Source of the DNA: Puffinus mauretanicus
Taxonomy: Eukaryota; Chordata; Aves; Procellariiformes; Procellariidae
DNA: 64,000 bases
Direction: 5' to 3'
Assembly: GCA_023333565.1 (NCBI GenBank)
Contig: JAJKFH010003229.1
Location: 1,090,001 to 1,154,000 of the forward strand
In this document: positions 51,646 through 63,701 of the stretch, piece after piece
How positions within the stretch are numbered: position 1 is the stretch's first letter
Layout: each line of letters begins with the position of its first letter
Position numbers and translations under genes: made by a program
The notes under the pieces: generated by a model
The model's input: only the letters and a program-made list of their open reading frames with translations
Database searches by the model: none
Told to the model about the DNA's origin: nothing

Positions 51646-54600
51646 CATTGAACAGGTACCCGGACGCAGCTCAGAAAGGAACAGCATGAGAACCATCTTC
51701 AAAAGCAAAATAGGTCATATTTCAGGGAAAGGATTTTTGACCTTCAAGTGGCACTCACAAATAGCTGCAGATAGCCCCTAATTCAGATAAAATACTGCCA
51801 ACCCTTCTCTTTTGAGGAAATATGAGGCTCACCTAGCCTTTCTTTTGCTTTGTACTCAAGCTTACATTCTCATAAATTCTGAACTGCAACTTCTCGCTGT
51901 TCTACTTCCCACTCTTTTGCTGAGGATATGCCCCCATGTACCTTTGGTATATCATTGTAATTTTTCAGTAAGTTCAAACAGTTAATGGTTATTGTTGAAG
52001 TCAGCTGTCCCTTAGTCCAATTTCACATCTAAAACTATTTATCTTGGGAAAGGCAGGAATAAGAGAATACACAATTTCTTTCACAGCACCAACCTGGCTT
52101 ATGCCAAAAAAATTTTTACAACCCTCAGAAATACTATAAAACTTCTGAAATAATGAATTCCACAGACTGGCAGTTTTCTTCAGCTGAAGTGATCAATAAT
52201 CTATAAAAATGTTCTTCTGATTCCCAAAAATGTAATTCTGATTTTTCAGGAGGAAATAAGAACTGAAGGATTTGATATCTGGTCTGCGCTTGGGGGCACT
52301 TACGTGTGTATGATCTACGCATTTTTCTGTGTGGCTTATATAAAAACCGTACAAGTACTGCCCTGACTATTCAGGGTACTTACAATAAGGAATACAGTAG
52401 TTCCCAAATGCCATGTAAGGAAGGCATATAGCATATAACCTGCAGGTAGAAGGAGGTTCCAAAACACTGAAGGCAGTCGGAGTTTTCTGCACAGGTCTGA
52501 TTTCTTTTCCCCTTCTCTGTGACAACGCAAGTGCAACAGTTGGGTTAGGATGGGAGGAAAATTTCTCTTTTAGTTTTAGGTCTAAGCTTATCTCTGGCTC
52601 CCAACTAAGACACCTACGGGATGTTTTAGCTTAGTGAAGGACCTAAGTGGTTTTTGAAGATCATTTCTCCAGGCAGGAGTCATGTTAGTCCCTTCAGCCC
52701 GTGCCTACCAAGACTGAGGGGAAAAAAAGTAGAAACATAAAATTTTCTTGCATAAGGTTAAATATGTCTTTCTGTAGTCCCAGCTTAAACATAGACTAAA
52801 CGCACTTCTGCGGTGATTAACTTCCTCAGTCATATTTTCAATGGCTACCCCTTGCTCACCTAATTGCGGACTATATTACATAGCTGAACAGGAAAGTTCC
52901 AAGGAGTTCTTAAGAAGCCATGAGGAGATACATGCAAATTCAATTTTTCTGAACTCTGCTACAAAAGCATCTTTTATTATTTTATTATTTAGTGAATGCT
53001 CCCCTCCCCCCCACTCCCTTTTCCTCCTGCCAAACCCAGTAGACATTTCTCTTTTACCTGTCATATATTGTCCCTTAACTGGTACCTCCTGAGAAAGAGA
53101 GGCTGAAGAGGTTCGCTGCCTGGCACCACTTGTGGTGTGAGGAAATAGTCTGCCTGAAAAAATAGAAGGTTCCCACAGGAGATTTCCACAAACCAGAACA
53201 GCGGACAGAACCCATCTGAGCAAAAGGGTAGCAGAAATCCAACCAGCTGCTGTTCATACACAGAAATCACATATAGATGTAATCAGCAAAATACGTTGCA
53301 TTCCCCCACGATGTTAGCGAGATTTAGAATTACGGAAGCGCACTGGATGGAGTATAGGCATCAGACTACCTTGTCCTCTGGCCCTGTGGTTTGCAGCAAT
53401 ATTCATATTCCCTCCGGTTTGCCATATTTGAAAGGATGACAGCAGTTTTTACCACCAACAAAGTAATGGGAAGGGTCTTCCAGTGTGTCAAAATTATTTC
53501 CAGTTCATGTTTCATTGCCTTCCTTCACAAAATCAAAGTGGGCAAAGCATGGATGCTAAACATAACAAAAAATAAAGGACTATCTCACAGACTGCTAGAA
53601 ATTAAAATTGCTGACAGTCTGGGAACAAAAGGTATCAGTTCTCCCCCAAGAATAAAAGGCTGTAATAAAGAAAATATCCAGAAACTATGAGAGCTGCAAC
53701 TCTAAGTTGAGAACACTGTTAGAAGAAATGCCATTAGGATACAAATCCAAACGTTATTCTTTGATATTCGGATACAACTCAAAGCACTTAGAAATTACAC
53801 ACAGTAATTTGGCATTATTAAACATACTTTTAATTATACCTGAGTTCTATTCAGTCACACTTAGACTTATCCAGGATGCCTTAAAATGTTTATTTTATAA
53901 ACACAGCCCATTCTGCCATGTAAAGATAGTCTCAAAGGCAGTTCACAATAACATCCATTCCCTTTTTGTATTACAGTCCTCGTTACTAGTTCCAGTTTAT
54001 ATTGCTTTCCAGGACCGAGTCTTTTCCTTTTCTTAAAGAAGTAGAAGGAACCTATTTTCTCTAGGATATAGCTTTTAAAGCAGTTTTCTCCATCACTGCT
54101 GCCTCCTTCCAGGGCCTTGAGCACGGGGGCTCTGGAGTTCATGTTCAAAACCTGTTCTCCAGTTTTTTCACTGGATCGGCCTCCAAGCTGCACTCGAACG
54201 TCTGTGCAGCCTATTGCTCTGGCATGTCCTCCTGGATTTCTCACTGTCAGTTTTGACACGAGCAGAAGAGGACCACAAGCAGCTCATCTGCTTTTCCTGA
54301 GCCTCCCCACCTCCTGGGGTACTGGCTCTAGCCCTAGCTCCTCAGATAAAGCCACGAGTTCCACTGGAAAGTAGGTCCCCCAGAACATCTTGCTTGCGTG
54401 GCAGCTTTAGAAAGCAGCATCTCCATTGCATAGACAGGAGAGACTGCAAAGAAAGGGAGGGCACTCTTCATCAGTGTTTAAAGCTGCATCTAGGACCTAT
54501 GACCTTTGAATCAGAAAAGGAAGATAGGTATGAGCAATCGTGTTCTGGCTCCTTTATGGCTCACCAGTAGGATTTCAGTAACACAGAAGAAGTTATAGGC

Positions 54601-55194
54601 ACTTAAAGAGTAACTTGGGCAGAATTTTGGTGCCCACAAGAAAAAACTGTTTTCCTGTAAAAGCAACTCAGTTGTCATTAAGACCCAGGACTGCACAAGT
54701 TGAGGTGCTAGAGGCAGTTGCAAAGGGATAGAAGAAAACAGGGAGAGATGGTTTGAAAAAGCTTCAAACATCCATCTCAAATTATGTTTTAGACACTTCA
54801 CTAGGCAGTGTGACAAGAACTGATAAACCGTATAGAATAATTTTTGGCTAATTGAAATGTTACCTTTTAAAGAACTTTTGATCAAAAATATCTTGTCTGA
54901 TCAATGTCACAATTTCCATAAAAGTATTAAAAGTGTACTCAAAATAAAAATTTACAGTCAGCTTTTATTATTGCAAAGCCTAATTTTAGCAATTTTGGAA
55001 TTTTCAACTCAAAAAACTCATTAGAAGAATAAAACAATTTATTTCAAAAAGGAGAAGAAGATGAGTCTGGAAAGTCTGAAGAAAATTGCAGTTAATTGAA
55101 AGAGAAGTTTGCTGCCTCTAGATTGTTATTAGCTTTTCCAGTGACCCATATTTTAAACCCCCGCAGTTACTCATGAACAAGCTCTATTTGAAGA

Positions 55195-55330
55195 TGGTAC
55201 TTCTGTCATTAAAGAGTTTTAATTAAATCTGGCATTTCCACCTTTTTCATTGTTTATTTTCTAATAGAGCTCAAATTGCTATCTGCTTCTGTCTCTGATA
55301 GATGTCATTAGGAGTCTTAGCCACTATCTT
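55195..55330. promoter_or_regulatory. Candidate homeodomain-site-rich element
   Basis: CATTAAAGAGTTTTAATTAAATC, here seen as adjoining ATTAAA and TTTAATTAAA words, is followed by CATTGTTTATTTTC (a forkhead-like word), AAATTGCTATCTGC and CATTAGGAG. This is a mixture of core transcription factor words in non-repetitive sequence. The regulatory role is inferred from motif clustering only. Confidence 0.2.
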
Positions 55331-55726
55331 AAGTGAAATTAGCATTGAGTGTTATGGGTCTGACCAGTGTCATACTAAGCTCAAACTCTCCTTGATTGCC
55401 ATGAGCTTTGGACGGGAGCCTATTGCTTGTATGAATGTATTGCCCTCTGTTGGTCAGGCATATCTCATAGAGCATCACAGAAGACAGGAAACCTAACCAT
55501 CTTTACCATGTCAGTTAGGAAATTTATGTTTCTATGTATGCTGGATGACTAGAACGACTCCAGGAATTTAAAAATATACGGCATGTGTTTAAAGACTGAT
55601 TTTTTTAAAAATTACCCTAGAGATCCTTTGTGACGTTCTTGCAAGGCGTTATTGCTTTGCGTCTCTTGGTGTAGCCACTGAAATCATATTCACACTTGAA
55701 AATACAAAAGGTGTTTATGCTTCTCC

Positions 55727-55787
55727 CAGGAAATTGTGCTATGGTTCTGTGCCGTACTCGAGTGCAGAACCATAGTGATAATTGCTG
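55727..55787. ncRNA. Candidate precursor-miRNA-sized hairpin
   Basis: An exact 11-bp inverted repeat, CTATGGTTCTG (55739-55749) and CAGAACCATAG (55765-55775), encloses 15 bases. The pairing can be extended outwards through G-U pairs and one bulged base to AATT/AATT (55732-55735 with 55780-55783) and to CAG/CTG (55727-55729 with 55785-55787). The result is a roughly 60-nt stem-loop with arms of about 22 nt. I do not recognise either arm as a known miRNA. The inner loop contains the palindrome ACTCGAGT. A chance hairpin or a relic of an inverted-repeat element is also possible. Either strand could be the transcribed one. Confidence 0.3.
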
Positions 55788-55959
55788 TAAGATGCAAAAA
55801 AGAGTATAGGGAGTGCAACTCAGAGGAGCAGGAAGAGAGCATGGGGCAGCCTCAGCAGCGCCTTGGACCACGGCAGTGCCACCAGACCACCTCATGGCAC
55901 CCGTCAGTCTGGGCTTTTGAAGCGGATTGCCTGCCTGCCTTCAAACACAAATGCACACA

Positions 55960-56300
55960 CATACCCTTAATCAGGCTATCCCTAATTAGGCATCAATGCC
56001 TAATTGACAGCTTTCCTGCTAAATTGCCATGTATATTGTTCTTAGTAACATTAAGGTTTTATTTGCTCCTTAACCCAAAATTGTCTATTGATCGATGTAT
56101 TAACTGGCGTTTTCATGTATTTAATGTAATCCCTTAGAAACCAGGTCATTTTGTGAGTGGCAAAATGAACAAAATCTAGTTGCGGATGGATTTGTAATTG
56201 AGTTCCCATGTGGACTCTGTAATAATTAATGAGTTGAACTCCAATTACTCTCCTTTCCACAAGTGGGAATTTTAATAAGGTCTTTCCTAATCTGCCCGCT
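55960..56300. promoter_or_regulatory. Candidate TAATTA-rich regulatory element with perfect inverted repeat
   Basis: Homeodomain-type words are dense: CTTAATCAGG, CCTAATTAGG, GCCTAATTGAC, AATAATTAATGAG and CCAATTACTC. ATTGATCGATG (ONECUT-like) lies between them. A perfect 10-bp inverted repeat with a 2-bp spacer occupies 55984-56005. The sequence is not low-complexity and belongs to no repeat that I recognise. This texture is typical of deeply conserved developmental enhancers in vertebrate gene deserts, but conservation was not tested. Confidence 0.35.
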
Positions 56301-56869
56301 TGTTTTCACAAAAATCATAGGAGCTTCATATCCTCAAGATATCCCTCCATCACTGTGGGTTCAAATTAACCCATGGTTTCAAGTCATGAGAGAGGAGGCT
56401 AACAGATATGCACACAGACATACAAATGCCAATTGTGATTCCATAAGTCTCATCTCCTCAGGAATATAGGTTTCCAATTTATACTGAAATCAAGTAAAAA
56501 TACAACTTAAAAAAAGAATTGGAAGTAAAAATTAAGATTTTTGTGTTGTAGTATAATTAGGCTGGAGACAATCCCAGGATCTAATCTCACTGAAATGGAG
56601 CCTCCCTCTTCTTCCCCACAAAAGCTGGCCCCAAGCTTTGGCCCTGCATCAAGTGCCAAGTAAGAGATGACATTTGGGGGAGAGGACCAAGTAGCTCAGT
56701 ATTTTTTCTTTTTCCTGGGTAAGGGCCCAAGAGAAATCCAGTCTCCTTCTGACCCACAGACATAGGAAGAAAACAGAAGGATGACTGCCGTAGCCTCCCC
56801 ACCCATCCATGAGCGTTAGAGCCCAGCCAGGCTTACTGCCCTCTTCTCCTCCAGCAGCGTGGGCGGTGG

Positions 56870-57075
56870 CAATGTCCCCAGAGCAGGGGACCTTGGAGAT
56901 AAGATTAATTGTTTGTGTCTCTCAGAGCTGCTTCGCCTGGGATGTGTCAGGGAAACATCGCTGCTCCAGCCACAGCTTCAAACATTTCTCTATAACCATG
57001 GGAGCCAAAATCCATCATATTGCTAATGAGGCACGCGGGTCTGATGTAATCAGGTAAGTGCAGATCTGCGGACTA
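56870..57075. promoter_or_regulatory. Candidate conserved element with GATA/homeodomain words
   Basis: GGAGATAAGATTAATTGTTTG combines a GATA word (AGATAAG), a homeodomain word (TTAATT) and a forkhead-like word. CATATTGCTAATGAGGC and GATGTAATCAGG follow, ending in CAGGTAAGT, a match to a vertebrate 5' splice site. A short plus-strand frame (56809-57057) runs up to that splice-like site, so a terminal part of an exon is an alternative reading. The frame has no recognisable domain. I favour a non-coding element. Confidence 0.25.
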
Positions 57076-58049
57076 GCACCCAAAACTTATATGGGCTCAA
57101 CGGGGAAAATGAAGACGTTTCTAATCACCTAACAAACAAAGAGAAGAACAGTGTGTGTAAGATGGAATTTGACAGAATTTTTTTATTTCCTTATATTTCA
57201 GTGGTTGGCACACAGAACTATTGTCTTTCAGACATCTTAATGAGTTCTGAAAGGAAAATATTTTTTTAAAATATCACTGAACTTCCAAAGCACAAGGCAA
57301 AAGAAATTCTGTTATTTGTAGTGAAAATGTAGTATTTTGAGAGCATACAACCCTCAGTGTCTGAGGAAAATCAGTCGGTAGCAGCCACACCTTTCCTTGC
57401 TGGAAATTCACATAAACTGGATTTTTCTGGGAATATATTCAGAACCTAAGAACTGTATAAATTTATATCTCCTGTACATTTAGACCAACCTGTCTTTCCA
57501 GTCATCTGCAGTGGTCTTTCAAGAATGTTAAAAATGCCATATAATTTTAATAACAGGCTTCCACGATCCACTGTTTTACTGTCTTCGATGTGCACCCTAA
57601 TTTGGCTAGAACTTGTCCCTGGTTTTAGAGGTTTGCAACTGTTCCAGCTACAGCTGTCAGGTGCCTCTGCACACTTCTTGAGGACAGGGAGAATTCTATG
57701 CATCTCTGATTATTAATTTTTTTTCTGCCTGGCTGTGCCAGGGTTAATTGTAATACAAAAAGTCCATGCAGGACAGCTATGGATAAAAAAGTAATACAGA
57801 GAAAAGTAAGAAACAGCTCACCACAGTAAACTCCTTCTCCAGTTAGATCTCTGAAGATACTGGCATGAACTCTCTCTCGCACGACATACCCCTAACTTGT
57901 TTAAGTGTACCGTCACTACTAAACAATCATTTGCATTTATTATTATACTCGGTTCAAAGGCTGATGTCAAGCTGTCTGAGGAAAGGAAAGTACATGGTGT
58001 ATTTTTTAAAAATCCTCAGTTTGATTGGAGTTTTCTGTTTTCCTTGGGG

Positions 58050-58090
58050 TTTTTTTCTGTTTTTTTTTTCTTTTTTTTTTTTTTTTTTTT
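58050..58090. repeat. Poly-T tract
   Basis: A T-rich run ends in 20 uninterrupted T residues (58071-58090). The poly-Phe ends of two short plus-strand frames come from this tract. No retroposed body is visible next to it. Confidence 0.85.
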
Positions 58091-58315
58091 GAAGCGCTGT
58101 TCTAAGAAAAGGAAAGCAGGGGATTTACTAAAGGCAAGGCAAGTCGGTTAGTTATGAGTCACCTTCATGACTTATAAAGGGTCTCAAGTTGTTTGGAGCG
58201 GGCTTTCTTCACCTAACTTGTGCTGCAGGGATATCAGGCGACCAGCCAGACCAACAGACCTCTGTGGCAACTCTTCCTGCCTCAGTTGCTTTTTTTCATG
58301 TTTTGTTTGCCTTGT

Positions 58316-58350
58316 TTCTCTCTCTCTCTCTCGCTCTCCCTCTCTCTCTT
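58316..58350. repeat. CT dinucleotide microsatellite
   Basis: About 35 bp of CT repeats are interrupted by TCGCTCTCCC. It is simple sequence, likely to vary in length between individuals. Confidence 0.9.
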
Positions 58351-60838
58351 TAGAAGAAAAAAAAACACAACCCAAGCTCAGTGATCATGGTTAACCTGTG
58401 AGATGGAACAAAGGAAGTCTGTGGCCTTCTTGCTGCATTGGTTTTGCTTGCATCTCTGTGTAAAGAAACTGCCTCATAGCAGGTAGGTTTTTCTGTTTGG
58501 TTCTTTGGCTTTTTTGTTTATTTTTTGCATGTGCTCTGTTTTTTTAAATGAGAAGCTCATATGCTACAGGAGATGGGAGCAGGCCAAGGGAAGGGGCCCT
58601 AAGGCAGGGTTTAGAAGCCTCAAGAGTCAGAGAGGCTAAACTTCAAACACTTGTACACATGCAGAAATACTCAGGCAGGCATCCTTATGGAAATATGCCT
58701 TCAGCCATCCAGAATCACACACGGATAACCAGTCTCGAGTGAATACAGACCCAGTCCCCTTGCTGTCTTTGCATTCACTTTTGTAGGTGGCTACACCTCA
58801 CGTAACTGATGGGACAGCACACACGAGAAAGGTGTCTGCAGATGCGGGGGATGCATGCTGCTTTTTAGCTCCTGCACCCCTCCTTTTTTGTTTTGAGATG
58901 AATAGTTTAGAAGGCCATGCAGCATGGAATATAATTCCTACAGTGTTTCAGTTATCTATTCGGAAGAGATTTATGACTAGTCTGCAGTTATTCTCGTGCC
59001 TACAGCTTGCCAGAGACATTTTGAGGTGGGGAAAAGTAACTGTGCAGACTAGTTTGACTTATTTAATTTTGGCCCTACAAGTAGTTTTGGACAACGGATA
59101 AGTTCTGGTCCTCATTTCATAACTAAGCAACAGAGAAATGCCTTCTCTAAAGTATACCCATTAGACTTGCATCATTTTGTTATGGTTTGTTTTAATCCTT
59201 TTTAAAATAAAGGTGTTTAAAATGCCCATATAAGAACTTTATATAACTTTCTTGAAATGCATATCCATACCAACAAAACGGGAGCTCCATGCTCAGCATA
59301 ATACCTGCCTGGTGAAAACTCTAAGATTTAATTTGGTCATAAAAATTTGCTCTGAACTCAAATTTAGCAGCCAATATCTAAGGTTAATCATTTCTTTTAT
59401 TAGCTTTTTAATATGGTGATTTTTAATTTACAAAGGAACAAGCAAAATAGCTGAAATATAGTACTAAAAAAAATAATCCAGCTACTTGATCCACAAAGTG
59501 AAATAGAGGTACTGGGCACATTTTATTTTAGAGGGAAGTTTTCAGCAAAGAAAAGTCTCTTCTATCCACATACACATCTTTGGAGCTCTTCCACTATCTT
59601 AAGTAAGAAAGAGACTTGAATTCAATATTTTTCTAAGTGTTTTAAAAGGAATAGCTTTACTTTTTTGAGAAATTAGAAGAGAATAGAGGACTTAAAGTCC
59701 TCCTGAAAATGTAAATAGGGTACCTGAAAATGGATGTCTGGTATACTGTTTATGTATAACAGCCTTTTGTAGGTGATTAAATGAATTATAGAATGTGCTA
59801 ATTATATTAACCCTAATTCCTTTTCAGTCAAAATTAGATTTCTGCTGTTCAAGGGTAAAAACATCTCTGAAACTGGTACATTTCATTTTGGTCTTATTTT
59901 TTACAAGAAGGATTTTTTCATGACTGCAGAGGAAGACAGATTCAAAAACCATTCTCGTATACTATACTAAATTTTAGTTTTGACAAATAAAAGGAAATAG
60001 GCATCTCCAGAGGGTCATTTGCCACATTCTAAGAAAGATATACACTAGGTGAAGCATGTTACCCTTTGGCCAGTGCCCACTTCTCTCTCTCTCTGGTGAA
60101 TGTCAAGGGAGGATACAGGGAAGATAGACAGCACGGACTGAAGACCTAATTTTTCTATAGCTGCAGTTGGGTGATGTGAGTCCCACCTCATGTCCCCTAC
60201 AAATCTCTTCACACAGTCTGCTTGCTGGCATATCTCTTTCAAGTCCCCGAAGCTCCTTCAAGTTTTTTCTCCCAGAATCAGGCCTTTAGTTTATTTTCAA
60301 CAGGTAATCTGACATTGTGCTTGTGAGCTATGTCTCCTTTATATGGAGATAAAAGGAGATAGAAGACTGGGGCTCACTAGGTCTGTTTCAAAGCCTATTG
60401 TGGTCAGTGTGGGTCTCTGTTATTTAATTTTGAAGCATCAGGCTTGGGATCTGTCACAGTCTGATTCCTCCAACACGATTGTGAGTGTACATACCCATGT
60501 GCATGAGCACTGCAGACTTCTGGCCTTGGTGAATTGCCTTTTCTCCCTCACACCCTCCCACTGAAAAGGGGTTTTGTAACAGAGGTGATTGCACAACCCT
60601 AAGCACCTTCAGATGAGGCTCCCCAAAAGGCAACGTTCTAATTTTTTTCTGCTGTTTGGAGAACACCTTGTATCTTTTCTAAATTGGCTACCAAATTTTG
60701 CAGAGTTGGAATTACTTTCCTAACCTGCATGTGGTTTTCTTAAAAAAATTATATGGGAAGTACTATCAAAGATGGCATGTCCTCTTGCTAACAACGCAAA
60801 GACAAAAGGTTGTGTTTTACTCCAGATCCATGACAAAG

Positions 60839-60856
60839 GATCCCCTGTAGGGGATC
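60839..60856. repeat. Near-perfect palindrome, 8-bp arms and 2-bp centre
   Basis: GATCCCCT and AGGGGATC flank a GT centre. The pairing could extend one step by a G-T pair. No repeat context was recognised. Confidence 0.6.
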
Positions 60857-61732
60857 TAGGTAAATAGAAATTTGGTCATTTGGACTGGAGAGGCAAAACT
60901 GGCTAATAATCACATAACTAGACTAACAAGCTGGATGCTTCTAGTCCATCAGCGGACCAGCGTGCGTCCACTCAGACCCCTGAGGTCAATGTACAATGAT
61001 ATACAAATGCACAGGTGGGGAAATGAGTACTTGTTGCTTTTAAACTAAGTAGTTTGAACTCTGCTTGTGGTACTACTTCTGAAGGGAATCTGAATATAGA
61101 CTATGACATGGATGAACTGACTAACCATTGACATTTCACTGACCAAAGAAAATCCTAGGTTAGAGAACAATGAGCTACCTACACGTGAGCAGACTTTTTA
61201 AGTGCCTCAATAACTCATAGATTTTTTTTTAAATATATGAAATACAAAAATAGCTATGAATATGATGTCCATTCTCACAGATTTTGGAACGCAGATTGCA
61301 AAGTAAAATTACCGTAACCTGTAAAATTAGTAGTCAACATTTATTTTTCAGTAATGCCATAGGTCTCAGTGAGGTCTCAATCAGTTGCGTTAATATCGCC
61401 ACAGAAATGAAGATAAACATTGTCACATACTGAGGAAATTCCAAAAAGAAGAAATTAAATACGTGTGCATATGTGTATACAAGAGCAGAGAAAATCTTGT
61501 CAATGTTTACCCTTTTTACTTTTGTTTTTATTGCTTATAGTTCAAACTAAGTCATCCAGCCTCTCAGTTTATCCCAACTGCCTCACAGGCTCTGCAGAAA
61601 GCACTAGCAGATTTCTTGAAGCTGTCATAGCAGAAGTTGACCTTGAGGAGGTATTTGAAATAGGAGAAAGGAACTGTGGAGGAAAAATGTTTGTCTGAAG
61701 GAGGGTGGTCTGTAAAAAAGTATGAGGAGAAG

Positions 61733-61904
61733 TAGAATAGAATATTTCAGTCGGAAGGGACCTACAACGATCATGTAGTCCAGCTGCCTGACCAATTCAG
61801 GGCTGACCAAAAGTTAAAGCATGTTGTTAAGGGCATTGTCCAAATGCCTCTTAAACACTGACAGGCTTGGGGCATCGACCACCTCTCTAGGAAGCCTCCT
61901 CCAA
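61733..61904 (-). mobile_element. Short CR1 LINE tail, minus strand
   Basis: AGAATAGAATATTTCAGTCGG followed by AAGGGACCTACAACGATCATG is the CR1 3' segment in reverse complement. It continues through GGCATTGTCCAAATGCCTCTTAAAC and GGCATCGACCACCTCTCTAG, typical of the CR1 3' part. It stops abruptly near 61904 after about 170 bp, so it is a severely 5'-truncated insertion. The sequence differs from the 9.3 kb and 39 kb copies, suggesting another CR1 subfamily. Confidence 0.93.
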
Positions 61905-63617
61905 GTAGATGAAGTACAGTAAGGAACATGGCTGGTGGAATAGATCACTTCTGTATAGTATTGACAGAAAAGGCAGTGGTAAGAATTGCATGGAGAACAA
62001 CTGAAGCAGAGATGACACTGGAGGAAAAATTATATGTTGCAGTTTATATGTCTCAAGTCAAATGTTGCTACTAAGAAGCCCAGAGGGACATCTCAGAGGA
62101 ATAGGCAAAGTCAATGATTAAATGAAGGCTAAAAATACAGAGACAGGTCTGTGACCACAGAGGTGGGAGGACAACCAAGAAAGAACGGTCACAAAAAGGT
62201 AAGGTGGGACAACATTTTCATGTATGTCTGACTGTCAAACAGGGATAAAGGATAGATCATCTAGCCTAAGAGCATTCTGATATGGACAGCTTCTGTGGAG
62301 GCAATAGCAATGAAAGCAGATATGAACTTTGAAAATGAAATTAAAACACACACCTCTCTGAGGTCACTACAGCAGATGAAGGAACAGAAAAGCAGATAAG
62401 TGGATGGGACCTGATGACCAGAGATCAGCAGATAAGATAGGAAGAATAAATGTGTTATTCTGATGTTAGTCACTGAAGGAAGAGAGTGCTGGAAAGAGGA
62501 AGAGAGAAATCACACCAGATCTTACGAGCTTTTTCTTTTTTAATGTTGCAAGGGAAATAATAGGGGATTTTATTTTATTATATTTAAGCATGAGGAGACG
62601 GTCATCATTTCCATTGATGGCAAGGCCACATTTTTAGAGCTGTGTAAGAAGACAGGCAGCAATATATGTATTTGTTCATGTAATGGAAATCTGACAGCTG
62701 TACAAAAGGCTGTTACAAAGGTTCAGCAAGAGGAAACACATGTCATTTCTCACCACTTCCTGATAAAGCATGATTCTTTTTTTTGCCTTTAGTACACAGA
62801 AGCAAAACAGTTTGCAGCGTTGGAGATGCCATGTAGGTTTTAAACCCAAAATTAAAATGCTAGGGTACCAGCCTAGGCAAAAGTATCCCATTACATAAAT
62901 CCAAGATCCTGGGAGTAGAAAAGCCCAAAAGACAAACGTTTGGTTATGGCTAGTTAAGCGGTTATGGCTACCCGCTTACCCACTTTTGCCTAAAAGGGCT
63001 GACTCTGGGGTAAAACTGCAGAGAGCAAATGCTGCCTGAAGCCTCTCGCTTCCCTCACTGCTCAACAGTAATGTTGGAAGCAAGCATGTGCAAGTACGGC
63101 ACTCATTCAGCTTCTTCAGAGAACCAATTATTAGATCTATTGAAGTGATCGATTTCAAAACAGCCCTTCTCCAAGACTGAACGCTGGACAAGGCAGACTG
63201 AAGAGGAAAGTGCCGTCAACCACAAATGGCTGCTGCAAACCACAGATAAAATATTCTTGTTTTTAGCAAAACCTATAGGGGTGTCTAGCAAACCCTGAAA
63301 AGATATGAAAGAATTCGGGTTTGGGAAGCATGGTGTAAAGAACAGCAACCTGGAATACATTTAAGATAGTGCAAATTTACAAACATGTTCAAATATTCTT
63401 GGGGCAACAGACTCTGAAGTGACAGACGCTTCTTGTAGCAAAGTTCTTGTACTACTGCCTAGTGTGGTCCTGATCCAAAGCTTAATGAAGCCAAATTTAG
63501 TGTTCCCGCCGGAGGAACAGATGTTTTGCGTCAAGCCTTTTGGAAAGACGTATGCCCACTGGGTGACAGTAAGTGAATAAGGAGTCAGGGACTGAGAGAC
63601 ATTAAAAGTGCAATGAT
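61905..63617. other. Unique non-coding DNA, partly purine-rich
   Basis: No gene or mobile element was recognised. The part from 61.9 to 62.5 kb is biased towards A and G. The word GGTTATGGCTA occurs twice within about 30 bp near 62941-62970. Open frames are below 90 codons. Confidence 0.5.
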
Positions 63618-63697
63618 TGAATCAGAGAATAATTTAGGTTGGAAGGAATTTCTGAAGGTCATCAAATCCAAATCCCTGCTCAAAGCAGGTTCACTCC
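63618..63697 (-). mobile_element. CR1 LINE 3' tail fragment, minus strand
   Basis: AATCAGAGAATAATTTAGGTT, then GGAAGGAATTTCTGAAGGTCATC and CCCTGCTCAAAGCAGG, match the CR1 3' end in reverse complement. Only about 80 bp remain. The fragment ends directly beside a 13-bp tandem repeat. Confidence 0.85.
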
Positions 63698-63701
63698 ACA
63701 A

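Larger units (their letters stand above)
51646..61732. other. Long unique non-coding stretch with possible regulatory segments
   Basis: No gene is supported in about 10 kb. Open frames are at most about 135 codons and unrecognised. The 55-57.1 kb part stands out from the rest in texture: it has several ATTA-rich or GATA-containing segments that are not low-complexity and one long imperfect hairpin, each listed separately. The 58.0-58.4 kb part carries poly-T and CT microsatellites. I see nothing notable from 58.4 to 60.8 kb. Confidence 0.55.

Noticed and set aside
58184..58375. Arg/Glu-rich minus-strand frame suggesting a charged coiled coil
   Set aside because: The repeats come from the CT microsatellite at 58316-58350.
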